64,000 nt of DNA from Lysobacter terrestris (GTDB lineage: Bacteria; Pseudomonadota; Gammaproteobacteria; Xanthomonadales; Xanthomonadaceae): NCBI RefSeq assembly GCF_014489475.1, contig NZ_CP060820.1, forward strand, positions 3,054,001 through 3,118,000, written 5' to 3'. Made by a program: the position numbers and the translations under genes. Shown here piece after piece: positions 1 to 9,438 of this stretch. The notes beneath the pieces are model-generated. The model ran no database searches. It was not told where the DNA came from and was given only the letters and a program-made list of their open reading frames with translations. The number at the start of each line of letters is the position of its first letter. The first letter of the stretch is position 1.

Positions 1-24
1 CGAACTTGCGATCCCGCGGATGGG

Positions 25-411
25 CTAGCTGTCCCACTCCAGCGGGCCGATGCGGTCCAGCACGTCCATCTGCCACGCGTCGCCGCGGGTGATCTGCTCG
101 CGGATGGCGTAGCCGGAAGGGCCGCTGAAGGTGTTGAGTCGTCGCGAGATCAACTTGCCGGGCTGGCCCAGTTCATCGGGCGTGCGTTCTTCGCTGAAGA
201 TGCCGATGGCATCCATCCCGCGGACGTCATCGCGCCTGGGGGTGAGTCGCACGCTGTATCGGACGGTGCAATGTGGCATGGCGAGAAATACTGCGCCCAA
301 GCCGCACGCAATTGAGGGCTGAACAGGCGCATCACCCAACCGGGTGAACGTGTCCGTGGCGTGGAAAACCGTCAGGAAACCGCGTTCAAGCTTCCACGCT
401 GACATCCGCAT
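25..411 (-). CDS. Hypothetical protein, 128 aa
   Basis: I do not recognise this protein family. The 128-residue product has one moderately hydrophobic stretch near residues 30-48, no lipobox and no obvious catalytic motif; it ends in an acidic tail. Its start lies inside the end of the next upstream gene on the same strand, so the two genes overlap by 26 bases (20 if the second ATG at position 405 is used) and are probably translated together. The overlap is the best support that it is a real gene. Function unknown. Confidence 0.55.
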   Translation of the reverse strand: MRMSAWKLERGFLTVFHATDTFTRLGDAPVQPSIACGLGAVFLAMPHCTVRYSVRLTPRRDDVRGMDAIGIFSEERTPDELGQPGKLISRRLNTFSGPSGYAIREQITRGDAWQMDVLDRIGPLEWDS

Positions 412-823
412 ACCCGGCTTCGCGCAACGTCGCGACGACCCTGTCTACGATCGCGTCGTCGCGGGAGATCCTGTTCCTTCCGAGCAGCTTTTCGGCAAAG
501 GAGCGCTGGCGCTCCAGCATCACGTGCCACTCGCCCTGGTTGGGACGCTGCGGGTCTTCGTCGGAGTTGCCGGCCACGCACATCAGGTAGGTGATGCCCT
601 GGTACTCGGCCTGGTTCGCCCAGCCGAAATCCTCCATGCAGATCACGTCGGCCTGCACGCCGGCCGCGGGCAGGGCCGCGACCAGCCAGCGCGAGAAGTC
701 TTCGCCGAAGCAGCAATCGTTGATGAAATCGGGACCGACGATCGACAGGTTGAAGCGATCCGTCCTGCAGGTGATGTCGATGATCACGAAGCGTCCCCAG
801 TGCTCTGCCCAGCGTCGGAGCAT
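386..823 (-). CDS. Hypothetical protein, 145 aa, upstream partner of an overlapping gene
   Basis: The product is a soluble, acidic, tryptophan- and cysteine-containing protein of about 130-145 residues, with no signal peptide or membrane segment. The ATG at 823 has no clear ribosome binding site. A GTG twelve codons downstream (position 787) is preceded by GGGGA at good spacing and would make the protein begin with the hydrophobic strand after residue 13, so the shorter form may be correct. It precedes the overlapping hypothetical gene at 25-411 and is divergent from the aldehyde dehydrogenase. Function unknown; a small two-gene unit is likely. Confidence 0.6.
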   Translation of the reverse strand: MLRRWAEHWGRFVIIDITCRTDRFNLSIVGPDFINDCCFGEDFSRWLVAALPAAGVQADVICMEDFGWANQAEYQGITYLMCVAGNSDEDPQRPNQGEWHVMLERQRSFAEKLLGRNRISRDDAIVDRVVATLREAGYADVSVEA

Positions 824-997
824 AGGAAGGCGGCCATCGCGTCAGCAAGTCGTCGCGGCTCCCGGAGCAAGGCAGCACTAGGCGTACGACCGCGCCTTGC
901 CGCGGGCTGCGTCGCGTTCCGCCAATCCCTGACCTGTGGCACGCAATACCGGCAGGCTTCCGCCATACTTGCCCGTAGGTTCCCGCACGTGCCGCCA

Positions 998-2422
998 ATG
1001 GATATCGCCGCCGCCACTCCCGTCGAAGACCTTGCCCCCACGCTGCAGCGACTGCGCCAGGCGTGGCAGCAGCGGCGCCCCGATTACACGCAGCGGCGCG
1101 ACGACCTGCAGCGCCTGCGTGCGGCGTTCCATGCGCGCCTGGACGACATGGCCGCGGCGGTGAGCGCCGACTTCGGCCATCGCTCGACCCATGAGAGCCT
1201 GCTCGCCGACGGCATGACCGTGCTGGCCGAGCTCGACCACATGCTCGCCAACCTGCGCCGCTGGATGAAGCCGCAACGTCGCGGCGTGGGCTGGCGCCTG
1301 TGGCCGGCGAGCGCGCAGGTGCGGCATGTGCCGCTGGGCGTCGTCGGCGTGATCGGCCCGTGGAACTACCCGGTCAACATCTCGCTGGTGCCGCTGGCGA
1401 CCGCCATCGCCGCCGGCAACCACGTCTACCTCAAGCCGTCGGAGTACAACCCGCGCACCAACCAGTTCCTGCGCGAGCTGCTCACCGAGGTTTTTCCGGA
1501 AGACCGCGTCGCCATGGCCGTGGGCGGTGCCGACGTCGCGGCGGCGTTCGCGTCGCTGCCGTTCGACCACATCATGTTCACCGGTTCGACTGCGGTGGGT
1601 CGCAAGATCATGGCGGCCGCGGCGCCGAACCTGACGCCGGTGACGCTCGAACTCGGCGGCAAGTCGCCGGCAGTGGTCGGCGCCGACGCGCCGATGGCAA
1701 CCACGGCGACACGCATCGCCACCGGCAAGCTGTTCAACGGCGGGCAGACCTGCATCGCGCCGGATTACGTGCTGGTGCCGGAGTCGCGCCGCGACGAATT
1801 CGTGCAGGCATTGCGCAACGAAGTGACATCGCGCTACCCGGACATCGAACACAGCCCCGACTACACGACGATCATCAACGAAGGCAATTACCGCCGTCTG
1901 CGCGGCTACCTGGACGATGCGCGCGCCCGCGGCGTGGACGTCGTGCCGCTGGTGCAGCTGAAGGATCCGCAGCAGGCCGAATCGCGGCGCTTGCTGCCGC
2001 CGACGCTGGTGATGCAGCCGGGCGACGATGCGAAGGTGATGCAGGAGGAGATCTTCGGGCCGATCCTGCCGATCCGCACCTATCGCCGCTTCGATGAAGT
2101 GATCGACTACATCAACGCGCACGACCGGCCGCTCGCGCTGTACCACTTCGGCCACGATCGCGACGAGATCGAACGCCTGCTCGGCAACACCGTTGCCGGC
2201 GGCGTGTGCATCAACGAGACCCTGCTGCAGTACGCCTGCAGCAACCTGCCGTTCGGCGGCGTCGGTGCGAGCGGCATGGGCCAGTACCACGGCCACGATG
2301 GCTTTGTGACCTTCAGCAAGGCGATGCCGGTGCTGCGGCAGTCGCGCTGGACGTTATCGGACCGGTTGAAGCCGCCTTACGGCGGCTTCCCGGCCAAGCT
2401 GATCAAACTGCTGTTGCGCTGA
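998..2422 (+). CDS. Coniferyl-aldehyde-type NAD(P)-dependent aldehyde dehydrogenase
   Basis: The 474-residue protein is an aldehyde dehydrogenase of the class-3/CalB type, oxidising aldehydes (possibly aromatic or long-chain) to acids in the cytoplasm. The general-base Glu218 lies in TLELGGKSP and the catalytic Cys252 in GGQTCIAPDY; the GPWNYP motif near residue 120 marks the cofactor-binding region. The frame is open far upstream, but homology begins only after the ATG at 998, so I use that start. It has no obvious operon partner and ends back-to-back with the convergent peptidase gene. The exact substrate cannot be read from sequence; coniferyl aldehyde is a family name, not evidence of lignin metabolism here. 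Confidence 0.88.
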   Translation: MDIAAATPVEDLAPTLQRLRQAWQQRRPDYTQRRDDLQRLRAAFHARLDDMAAAVSADFGHRSTHESLLADGMTVLAELDHMLANLRRWMKPQRRGVGWRLWPASAQVRHVPLGVVGVIGPWNYPVNISLVPLATAIAAGNHVYLKPSEYNPRTNQFLRELLTEVFPEDRVAMAVGGADVAAAFASLPFDHIMFTGSTAVGRKIMAAAAPNLTPVTLELGGKSPAVVGADAPMATTATRIATGKLFNGGQTCIAPDYVLVPESRRDEFVQALRNEVTSRYPDIEHSPDYTTIINEGNYRRLRGYLDDARARGVDVVPLVQLKDPQQAESRRLLPPTLVMQPGDDAKVMQEEIFGPILPIRTYRRFDEVIDYINAHDRPLALYHFGHDRDEIERLLGNTVAGGVCINETLLQYACSNLPFGGVGASGMGQYHGHDGFVTFSKAMPVLRQSRWTLSDRLKPPYGGFPAKLIKLLLR

Positions 2423-3337
2423 TCACTTCGCGGTGGTCGACGACGTCGTAGCGGACGCGGACTCGGCGTCCCAGCGGCGCAGCGCGGCTTCCACGGCATC
2501 GACGCCGCGCGCGGCGGCATTGGCGTCGACCTGCGCCAGCGTGTCGCCGTCGGTGTGGATGACCTGCATCACCTTGGGCATCGCCTTGGGCGTCTTGCCG
2601 GCGTAGGCATCGAGGATGCCGGTGATCTCGTCGGCGCCGATCAGCGAGTACGACACGGCGGGCCAGCCGGACTTGAGGAAGGCGAGGTGGTCGGTCGGCG
2701 GGTACTGCTCGCCGGCCGAGAGCTTCAGGCCGATGCTCTTCGTTGCATCCTGGCTTGCGCGCGTGAGCGCGCCTTCGGCGTCCGGCGTCATCATCCACAC
2801 CGTGTCGCCCCAGGCGAACACGTCGAAGTTCACGTACAGCGTCGGCTTGTCCTTGCCCGCGGCCACGTAGGCCTTGGAGCCGAGCAGGCCTTTTTCCTCG
2901 AGGTCCCAGAACGCGACCGCGACGCGATGGTTCGCAAGCGGCCTGGCCTTCAACCGCTCGGCGAGCGCCAGCACGGTGGCGCTGCCCGAGGCGTTGTCGG
3001 TCGCGCCTTCGCCCTTGCTGACCTGGTCCGAATGCGCGCCGAGCAGCAGCAGCGGCGCACCGGTATCGCCGCTGACGGCGGCGAGGATGTTGGTGCCGTG
3101 CTGTCCGTCGATCTCGAACGGGACGTTGGCCCAACGGATGCCGAGCGTATCCAGGCGCTTGCCGATGGCGGTGCGGCGGCCCTGCGACGCGTCGGCATCG
3201 GCGATGGCGCTGACGTCGGCCAGCCATGCCTTCGCCGCGGTGGATGCCGGTGCCGGAGCGGTCTCCGGGACGGGGCGCGCGCAGGCGGGCAGGGCGAGGG
3301 TACAGGCGAGGAGGGCAAGCTCGAGGTGGCGGCGCAT
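2423..3337 (-). CDS. M28-family zinc aminopeptidase lipoprotein
   Basis: This 304-residue protein carries the M28 zinc peptidase fold and should cleave peptides in the periplasm. The start at 3337 gives a lipoprotein signal with lipobox LPAC (Cys19). The expected co-catalytic zinc ligands are visible in order: the HSD of GAHSDQ, the Asp of ATDNASG, the Glu pair in WDLEEKG, an Asp in PPTDHLAF and the terminal His in VIHTDGD, so it looks catalytically competent. A longer in-frame start at 3427 exists but would bury the signal peptide. Its stop codon abuts the stop of the convergent aldehyde dehydrogenase with no spacer. Confidence 0.85.
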   Translation of the reverse strand: MRRHLELALLACTLALPACARPVPETAPAPASTAAKAWLADVSAIADADASQGRRTAIGKRLDTLGIRWANVPFEIDGQHGTNILAAVSGDTGAPLLLLGAHSDQVSKGEGATDNASGSATVLALAERLKARPLANHRVAVAFWDLEEKGLLGSKAYVAAGKDKPTLYVNFDVFAWGDTVWMMTPDAEGALTRASQDATKSIGLKLSAGEQYPPTDHLAFLKSGWPAVSYSLIGADEITGILDAYAGKTPKAMPKVMQVIHTDGDTLAQVDANAAARGVDAVEAALRRWDAESASATTSSTTAK

Positions 3338-3478
3338 CGGATGTCCGTGGTGCGGGCGAAGGATGCGGCAAGTTTGCGTGGATTCGCGCGCCGTGTCCCG
3401 TGTCCCGGGGACGGTTGTGCGGGGCATCGGCTCCGGGCTACGCTCCGGCCAGGAGTTTCATTTCAGGGTGGACCAAGG

Positions 3479-4123
3479 ATGGGTATTCGCGTCTTGATCG
3501 TGGACGACCACGCGCTGGTGCGCGCAGGCATGCACATGATCCTGTCGGCACAGGCCGACATCGAAGTGGTCGGGGAAGCGGAAAGCGGCGAAGCCGCATT
3601 GCCGTTGATCCGCAGGCTGAAACCCGACGTGGTCCTCTGCGACCTGCACCTGCAGGGCCTGAGCGGGCTCGAAGTCACCGAACGCATCGCCCAGGGCGGC
3701 CATGGGCCGCGGGTGATCATCGTTTCGGTGCTTGAAGACGGTCCGATGCCGCGGCGGCTGATCGAAGCCGGAGCCTCCGGCTACGTCGGCAAGGGCGGCG
3801 ACGCGCAGGAACTGCTGACGGCAGTGCGCGAGGTCGCGCGCGGCAAGCGCTACCTCGCCAGTTCCGTCGCCCGGAGCATGGCGCTGTCGGGCCTCGACGG
3901 CAGCGCGAAGCCGGTCGATGCACTCACCGCACGCGAACTGGAGGTCGGCTTGTTGCTGGCACAGGGCATCCGCCAGCACGACATCGCGCAACGATTGAGC
4001 CTGAGCGCGAAGACGATCAACACGCACAAGTCGCGGCTGTTTTCCAAGCTCGGCATCGGCGACACGGTCGCGCTGGTGCGCCTGTTGCGTCAGCACGGCA
4101 TGCTGGATCCGGCGACGGCGTAA
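3479..4123 (+). CDS. NarL/LuxR-type response regulator, GacA/UvrY-like
   Basis: The 214-residue protein has an N-terminal receiver domain (about 1-120) and a C-terminal LuxR-type helix-turn-helix (about 148-205). Receiver residues are intact: acidic pair Asp9/Asp10, phospho-acceptor Asp55 in LCDLHLQG, Ser83 and Lys105. The output domain begins LTARELEVGLLLAQG and contains SLSAKTINTHKSRL, closest by eye to GacA/UvrY/SirA. Members of that group act with a hybrid sensor kinase (GacS/BarA) to control small RNAs. No histidine kinase gene lies beside it, so it is an orphan here. The start follows an AAGG-type site. GacA orthology is likely but unproven. Confidence 0.85.
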   Translation: MGIRVLIVDDHALVRAGMHMILSAQADIEVVGEAESGEAALPLIRRLKPDVVLCDLHLQGLSGLEVTERIAQGGHGPRVIIVSVLEDGPMPRRLIEAGASGYVGKGGDAQELLTAVREVARGKRYLASSVARSMALSGLDGSAKPVDALTARELEVGLLLAQGIRQHDIAQRLSLSAKTINTHKSRLFSKLGIGDTVALVRLLRQHGMLDPATA

Positions 4124-4186
4124 GCGTCGCGCGGATCGGGTGCGTGGCCCGAACCTAGTTAGAACCGAATCGAAGCTGGAAACAGA

Positions 4187-4215
4187 AACGGCCGCAACTG
4201 CGGCCGTTCTGCTTT
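4187..4215. terminator. Bidirectional terminator between response regulator and rne
   Basis: A ten-base perfect stem (AACGGCCGCA with TGCGGCCGTT at 4187-4208) is followed on the plus strand by CTGCTTT and on the minus strand by a TTTCTGTTT tract. It sits between two convergent genes and should end both transcripts. Confidence 0.85.
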
Positions 4216-4237
4216 GCGGAGTGCGGACCAGGCGCGC

Positions 4238-7200
4238 TTACACGCGCTGGTTGTCGCTGTCCTGGCTGGCGACCTTGGCCGCGGCATCGGCCGGGGCGGG
4301 CGCGAGCGGTTGCGGCACGTCGTCGAACAGGCCGGCGGTGCGCGGCAGTTCCTCGATCGGCAGCTGCGAGGCCGCGGCGGCCGCCGGCTCCTCATCGATG
4401 CCCACCGATGCGGTCGCCGCCGGTTCGACTTCGGCGCTGACGTTCGCAGCGACATGGCCGCTGTCGCCCGGCAGCGCATTGGTCAGCGCGCCGGTGTCGG
4501 GGCGTTCGTCGATGTCGATGACGACGTCGGTGACGACTTCCGCTTCCACTGCTTCCGGTGCCGGCACGATAGCGGGTTCGATCGCTTCGTCCGTGACCAC
4601 GACAGCCTGCTCCTGATCGGCATTCGTCGGCGCAACCGTTGCGGCGGCAACGCGGACGGCGGGTGTCGATTCGACTTCGCCAACGGCTTCAGCGGCGACG
4701 TCGGCCGGGGTCTTCTGCGCGGGGGCAGGGGCCGCGGCAACCGGCGCCTTCACCGGCAACGCGTCGATCGCCGTGGCAACGGCGGCCGCCAGCGGCGCGG
4801 CGGCGAGCGGTGCCGGCAGCGGCTTGGCGGGCGCGATGTCGTCGAAGTCGAACTCCGGCTGCGAACGCTGGACCCGGGCAGGCGCGGCTTCATCATCGAT
4901 TTCGATGACGAGCTCTTCGCCCTCGTCGGCATCCGTATCGTCGCCGGCCATCAGGTCGTCGAACGCGCCTTCGTCCTGGGCTTCGCCCGCGGCCAGTGCG
5001 CCGGCTTCGCCCGCGGCACCGCCACGACGACGACGACGACCACCACGACGGCCACGACGACGACGGCCGCTGCCTTCGCCTTCGGCACCGGCGGCGGACG
5101 GTGCGTCCGCTTCGGTTACGGGTGCAGTGGCAGCCACGATCGAAGTCGCTTCGACCTGCACGACCGCAAGGTTGTCGGCGGCAATGGCGGCGGCGCTTGC
5201 GGCAACCGGTGCGGCGACGGTCAGTTCAGGCGACGGCGCTGCGCTCGTTTCCGGCTTGGCCGACTCCTGCCTGGCCTGCTGCGGATCGCGCGGCGGTCGC
5301 TGCTGCTGTTGCGCACGCTCCTCGTTCTGCTGGCGCGGCGCATTCTGCTTCTGCGGCTGTTGCTGCTGCTTCGGCTGTTGCGGCTTCTGCTGCTGCTCCA
5401 GCTTCTGCTCCTGCTTCTGCTGGGGCTGCTGCTTCTGCAGCGACGATTGCTGCTGCTTGGGCTGCTGCTGTTGCTGCGGGCCACGGCGCTCGTCACGACG
5501 CTCCTCGCGGCGGTCGCGGCCCTGCTTGCCGTTGCGGCGCTCCTGTCCGTCACGACGCTGGTTGCGGTCGCCACGATCCTGGCCACGGCCTTGCGGCGTG
5601 CGTTCAGAAGGCGCGGCGTCAACCGTGATCGGCTTGCTGCCGCGGAAGAAACCGAGGATGCGGTCGACGATGCCGACCGACGCCTGCGGGGCCGCCACGG
5701 GCGCAGGCGCGGCTACCGGGGCGACCGGCGTCTCGCGCACTTCACGCGGCTCGCGCAGCGGCGCCGGCGAGGCCGGCTTGACGTTGGTCACCGCCGGCAA
5801 TGCCGGGATGTTGAGGTGGGCCTTGGTCAGCGCGTGCGTCGGCAGCTTGCGCGGCGTGCCGCGGTGGTAGCTGGGCTTGCTCGACTCTTCGCCGAGTTCG
5901 TTCTCGCGGATGCGGGTGACTTCGTAGTGCGGCGTGTGCAGCTGCTCGTCGGCGACGATCACGATCGGCGCGTCGTGGCGCTTCTCGATCTCGGTGAGCG
6001 CGCGGCGCTTCTCGTTGAGCAGGTAATTGGCGATCTCGGTCGGCGCCTGCACCAGCACCTGGCCGGTGTTCTCCTTCATCGCGTGCTCTTCGGCCAGGCG
6101 CAGGATCGACAGCGACAGCGATTCGACGCTGCGCATGCGGCCATGGCCTTCGCAGCGCGGGCAGACGATCTGGCTGGATTCGCCCAATGAGGGCCTCAGG
6201 CGCTGGCGCGACATCTCCATCAGGCCGAAGCGCGAGATGCGGCCGAGCTGGACGCGGGCGCGGTCCTGCTTGAGGGCGTTCTGCAGGCGGTTTTCGACCT
6301 CGCGCTGGTGTTTGTTCGACGCCATGTCGATGAAGTCGATCACCACCAGGCCGCCGAGGTCGCGCAGGCGCAGCTGGCGGGCGGCTTCTTCGGCCGCTTC
6401 CAGGTTGGTGTGGAACGCGGTTTCCTCGATGTCGCCGCCCTTGGTGGCGCGCGCCGAGTTGACGTCGATCGCGGTCAGCGCTTCGGTCTGGTCGATGACC
6501 AGCGCGCCGCCGGAGGGCAGGCGGACTTCACGCTCGTAGGCGTTCTCGATCTGCGATTCGATCTGGAAGCGGTTGAACAGCGGCGTGTCGTCGGTGTAGT
6601 GCTTCAGCTTGCGCTGGTTGTGCGGCATCACCTGTTCGACGAACTCGCGCGCCTCGGCATACATCTCCGGGGTGTCGACGAGGATCTCGCCGATGTCCGG
6701 GCGCATGTAGTCGCGCAGGGCGCGGATGATCAGGCGCGATTCGGCGTAGATCAGGAACGGCGACGGCTTGCTCAGCGCCGCTTCGGCCACCGACTTCCAG
6801 ACCTGCAGCAGGTAGTCGAGGTCCCACTGCAGTTCTTCGGCATCGCGGCCGACGCCGGCGGTGCGGATGATCACGCCCATGTCGTCGGGGATGGTCAGCT
6901 TGTCCATCGCCTCCTTGAGGGCGGCGCGGTCGTCGCCCTCGATGCGGCGCGAGACGCCGCCGGCGGTGGGCGAGTTCGGCATCAGCACCATGTAGCGGCC
7001 GGCCAGCGAGATGAACGTGGTCAGGGCCGCGCCCTTGTTGCCGCGTTCTTCCTTGTCGACCTGGACGACGATTTCCTGGCCTTCCTTCAGCAGCTCCTTC
7101 AGGCCGGCCTTGTTGTGGTCGACGCCGGGCTGGAAGTAGTCGCGGGAAATTTCCTTCAGCGGCAGGAAGCCGTGGCGCTCGGCGCCGTAGTCGACGAAGG

Positions 7201-7366
7201 CCGCTTCGAGGGAGGGTTCAAGACGGGTGATCTTGCCCTTGTAGATGTTCGACTTCTTCTGTTCCTTCGACGGCTGTTCGATGTCGATGTCGTACAGGGT
7301 CTGGCCGTCGACGATGGCAACGCGCAGTTCTTCCGCCTGCGTCGCGTTGATCAGCATTCGCTTCAT
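4238..7366 (-). CDS. rne: Ribonuclease E
   Basis: RNase E is the main endonuclease of mRNA decay and rRNA processing and the scaffold of the RNA degradosome. The 1042-residue protein starts [10 protein letters not shown], the canonical N-terminus, so I place the start at 7366 although the frame is open further upstream. The S1 domain lies near residues 38-120, the catalytic Asp residues are in [10 protein letters not shown] and VIDFIDM, and the zinc-link CPRC follows. The C-terminal half is low complexity: an Arg/Lys and Gln-rich stretch, then an Arg block and an Ala/Val/Glu-rich tail. This part is expected to be the unstructured RNA- and partner-binding scaffold. The gene has a long leader, as expected for an autoregulated rne. 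Confidence 0.96.
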   Translation of the reverse strand: MKRMLINATQAEELRVAIVDGQTLYDIDIEQPSKEQKKSNIYKGKITRLEPSLEAAFVDYGAERHGFLPLKEISRDYFQPGVDHNKAGLKELLKEGQEIVVQVDKEERGNKGAALTTFISLAGRYMVLMPNSPTAGGVSRRIEGDDRAALKEAMDKLTIPDDMGVIIRTAGVGRDAEELQWDLDYLLQVWKSVAEAALSKPSPFLIYAESRLIIRALRDYMRPDIGEILVDTPEMYAEAREFVEQVMPHNQRKLKHYTDDTPLFNRFQIESQIENAYEREVRLPSGGALVIDQTEALTAIDVNSARATKGGDIEETAFHTNLEAAEEAARQLRLRDLGGLVVIDFIDMASNKHQREVENRLQNALKQDRARVQLGRISRFGLMEMSRQRLRPSLGESSQIVCPRCEGHGRMRSVESLSLSILRLAEEHAMKENTGQVLVQAPTEIANYLLNEKRRALTEIEKRHDAPIVIVADEQLHTPHYEVTRIRENELGEESSKPSYHRGTPRKLPTHALTKAHLNIPALPAVTNVKPASPAPLREPREVRETPVAPVAAPAPVAAPQASVGIVDRILGFFRGSKPITVDAAPSERTPQGRGQDRGDRNQRRDGQERRNGKQGRDRREERRDERRGPQQQQQPKQQQSSLQKQQPQQKQEQKLEQQQKPQQPKQQQQPQKQNAPRQQNEERAQQQQRPPRDPQQARQESAKPETSAAPSPELTVAAPVAASAAAIAADNLAVVQVEATSIVAATAPVTEADAPSAAGAEGEGSGRRRRGRRGGRRRRRGGAAGEAGALAAGEAQDEGAFDDLMAGDDTDADEGEELVIEIDDEAAPARVQRSQPEFDFDDIAPAKPLPAPLAAAPLAAAVATAIDALPVKAPVAAAPAPAQKTPADVAAEAVGEVESTPAVRVAAATVAPTNADQEQAVVVTDEAIEPAIVPAPEAVEAEVVTDVVIDIDERPDTGALTNALPGDSGHVAANVSAEVEPAATASVGIDEEPAAAAASQLPIEELPRTAGLFDDVPQPLAPAPADAAAKVASQDSDNQRV

Positions 7367-7930
7367 TGTTGCGTCCTCACGCGCTTGTCCCCGCCCGAAG
7401 GCAGGCCGCGCGGAACGCCGTGGGCGTTTCGCCTCTGGATACCGCAAGCCGACTGGCGCCGAGACAACCCGGCTGCCGAGATGGCTGACCGCGCGTGACG
7501 CGCCGTCGGCTTCAATTTCCAGCGCTACGACACCACGGCAGACCGCGGGAGCGCTTGTTGTTTCTGTTCCATAAGGCCGGCGACCTTGAAGCCGGAACCG
7601 GATCGGACGGAGGTGAGCCGGCCCTTGCCGTCGCTCGTTTCCTCGGTGCGCCGCTTCCCGCTCCCGTCGCACGGGGCGTTGTTCATCTCGCGGTGGTTTG
7701 ACCCGCCGGGCGTGATCGGGTTCCGCCGGGCCGTCGCTGCTAACATGGCTGCCCCCAGGGCAGTGGTCAGGCGCGGACCGGATCGCAGGAGCGGGGCTTT
7801 CGGCCCCATTGCTCTCTGGAGCGCGATGCGCTCTTCGAAAGCCATGCCTCCGGATGACCGGGGGTTGTGGCAACTCCAGCGAAATCAAAACCTTATCTCG
7901 CGCCCGCAGTGTAGCAGACTCACACATCCG
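7367..7930 (-). promoter_or_regulatory. Long rne leader and divergent rne/rluC promoter region
   Basis: This 564-base stretch has no convincing gene. It separates divergent rne and rluC, and the rluC start lies at its right edge, so nearly all of it could be rne 5' untranslated RNA. In enterobacteria the rne leader folds into hairpins that RNase E itself cuts to autoregulate. Here a long GC-rich leader with several potential hairpins is compatible with that, but I cannot show conservation of the known element. A TACACT box on the minus strand at 7909-7914 is a candidate -10 for rne. A 106-codon open frame inside it (7525-7845, minus) looks like chance. Confidence 0.5.
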
Positions 7931-8905
7931 ATGACCCGTTCAGACACCCCTGCCGCGCCCTCGACCGGCGCCCGTACCGTTCGCGTGCCCGACGACCGCG
8001 ACGGCCAGCGCCTCGACAACTTCCTGCTGGGCCAGCTCAAGGGCGCTCCGCGCTCCCTGGTCTACAAGCTGGTGCGCTCCGGCCAGGTGCGGGTGAACGG
8101 CGGCCGGGCCAAGGCCGAACGCAAGCTGGCCGCGGGCGACGAGGTGCGGATCCCGCCCGTCCGTCTCGGTGAAGCCAGCGACAAGGGAACGCCGCCGGCC
8201 GGCTTCCTCAAGGCCATGGAGGCGGCCATCGTCTTCGAGGACGCCCGCCTGCTGGTCCTGAACAAGCCCTCCGGCGTTGCCAGCCATGGCGGCAGCGGCA
8301 TCTCCTTCGGCGCGATCGAGACCATGCGCGCGCTGCGCCCGAACCTGTCGCTGGAGCTGGTGCACCGCCTCGACCGCGACACCTCCGGCCTGCTGGTCAT
8401 GGCCAAGAAGCGCTCGGCGCTGACCGAACTGCAGGCGCTGATGCGCGAGGATCCGGCCGAAGGCGGGGGCATCACCAAGCGTTACCTGGCGCTGCTGACC
8501 GGACGCATGCCCGACGGCGTCATGACCGTGGACGCGCCGCTGCACGTCGGCCTGCGCCAGGGCGGCGAGCGCCACGTGCAGGTGAACCCGGATGGCAAGC
8601 CTTCGCTGAGCCATTTCCGGGTGCTGGAACGCCGCGGTGGCCAGTCGTACTGCGAAGTGCGGATCGAAACCGGCCGCACCCACCAGATCCGTGTCCACGC
8701 GCAGCACATCGGCCATCCGATCGCGGGCGACGACAAGTACGGCGAAGCCGATATCAACAAGCGCCTGCGCGAACAGATCGGGCTGAAGCGGCTGTTCCTG
8801 CATGCGTCGACGCTGGAATTCGCGCTCGACGGCGGCAAGGCGCCGTACCTGCTCAATGCACCGCTGGTGCCGGAGCTGATCGACGTGCTGGATCGGTTGG
8901 GCTGA
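7931..8905 (+). CDS. rluC: 23S rRNA pseudouridine synthase RluC
   Basis: RluC isomerises uridines 955, 2504 and 2580 of 23S rRNA (E. coli numbering) to pseudouridine. The 324-residue protein has an N-terminal S4 RNA-binding domain (about 18-80) and a RluA-family catalytic domain with the signature [13 protein letters not shown], whose Asp is the catalytic residue, plus GRTHQIRVH further on. I chose the ATG at 7931 because homology begins there. It is divergent from rne, the same pairing as in E. coli and many gammaproteobacteria, which supports RluC over RluA or RluD. Confidence 0.92.
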   Translation: MTRSDTPAAPSTGARTVRVPDDRDGQRLDNFLLGQLKGAPRSLVYKLVRSGQVRVNGGRAKAERKLAAGDEVRIPPVRLGEASDKGTPPAGFLKAMEAAIVFEDARLLVLNKPSGVASHGGSGISFGAIETMRALRPNLSLELVHRLDRDTSGLLVMAKKRSALTELQALMREDPAEGGGITKRYLALLTGRMPDGVMTVDAPLHVGLRQGGERHVQVNPDGKPSLSHFRVLERRGGQSYCEVRIETGRTHQIRVHAQHIGHPIAGDDKYGEADINKRLREQIGLKRLFLHASTLEFALDGGKAPYLLNAPLVPELIDVLDRLG

Positions 8906-9000
8906 TCGCACCGGGCGTGCCTTGCGCAGCGGTGTAGCGCCTTGCCGTGCTCGGTGACGAGCGCGGTTCATGCCGATCGATGCCGGTTACGGGCAGCCGC

Positions 9001-9429
9001 CTACAGGTACTGGTTGCACTCGTCCGGCGGCGGATTCGGCGGGGTGAACTTCACCGGCACCTGCAGTTTGCTGGTGGTCGGCTGGCCGCGAACCGTGGCG
9101 GGGCGGAACTTCCACTCCCGCACGGCTGCCACGGCTGCTTCGTCCAGCGTCGCGTTGCCGCTGCTGGACACGATCTCCACCTTCACCGCATAGCCGTTCG
9201 CGGCCAGCGCCACGTTGAGCAGCGCGGTGCCGCCGACCTGTCGGCAGGCGAGTTCCGGCGGGTAGTCGGGCGGCGGAGTTTCCTGCGCCATCGGCGGTGT
9301 CGGTGCCGGCGGGGCGGGCGCCTCCGGCTGTTGCGCACCCTGCTGGCAGGCAGACAGCAGCGCCGCGCATGCCAGCGCGGGCAGCAGGTGCAAGCGGTTG
9401 CGGCGATGCGATGCAGGCTGGCCGGACAT
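9001..9429 (-). CDS. Lipoprotein with a TonB C-terminal-like domain
   Basis: The 142-residue protein has a lipoprotein signal (lipobox LSAC, Cys28), then a Pro/Ala-rich linker (about 32-57) and a C-terminal domain resembling the TonB/energy-transducer fold, with GTALLNVALAANG and AAVAAVREWKFRPA. Classical TonB is held in the inner membrane by an uncleaved helix that senses ExbBD; a lipid anchor instead means it cannot couple to ExbB in the usual way. It starts after a strong GAGGAGA site and lies 9 bases downstream of phhB on the same strand, so the two probably share a transcript. Its function is unknown. Confidence 0.78.
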   Translation of the reverse strand: MSGQPASHRRNRLHLLPALACAALLSACQQGAQQPEAPAPPAPTPPMAQETPPPDYPPELACRQVGGTALLNVALAANGYAVKVEIVSSSGNATLDEAAVAAVREWKFRPATVRGQPTTSKLQVPVKFTPPNPPPDECNQYL

Positions 9430-9438
9430 GGGGTCTCC

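Noticed and set aside
5020-5070. A microsatellite-like CGA/CAC tract
   Set aside because: It lies in frame within rne and encodes the Arg-rich block of the scaffold region, so it is coding rather than an independent repeat.
7600-7780. Possible structured RNA gene such as RNase P RNA in the rne leader
   Set aside because: Short patches looked suggestive, but the conserved core segments of RNase P or tmRNA are not present.
7525-7845. A 106-codon open frame in the rne leader
   Set aside because: No homology is recognised, composition is unremarkable, and it lies in a region better explained as untranslated leader.
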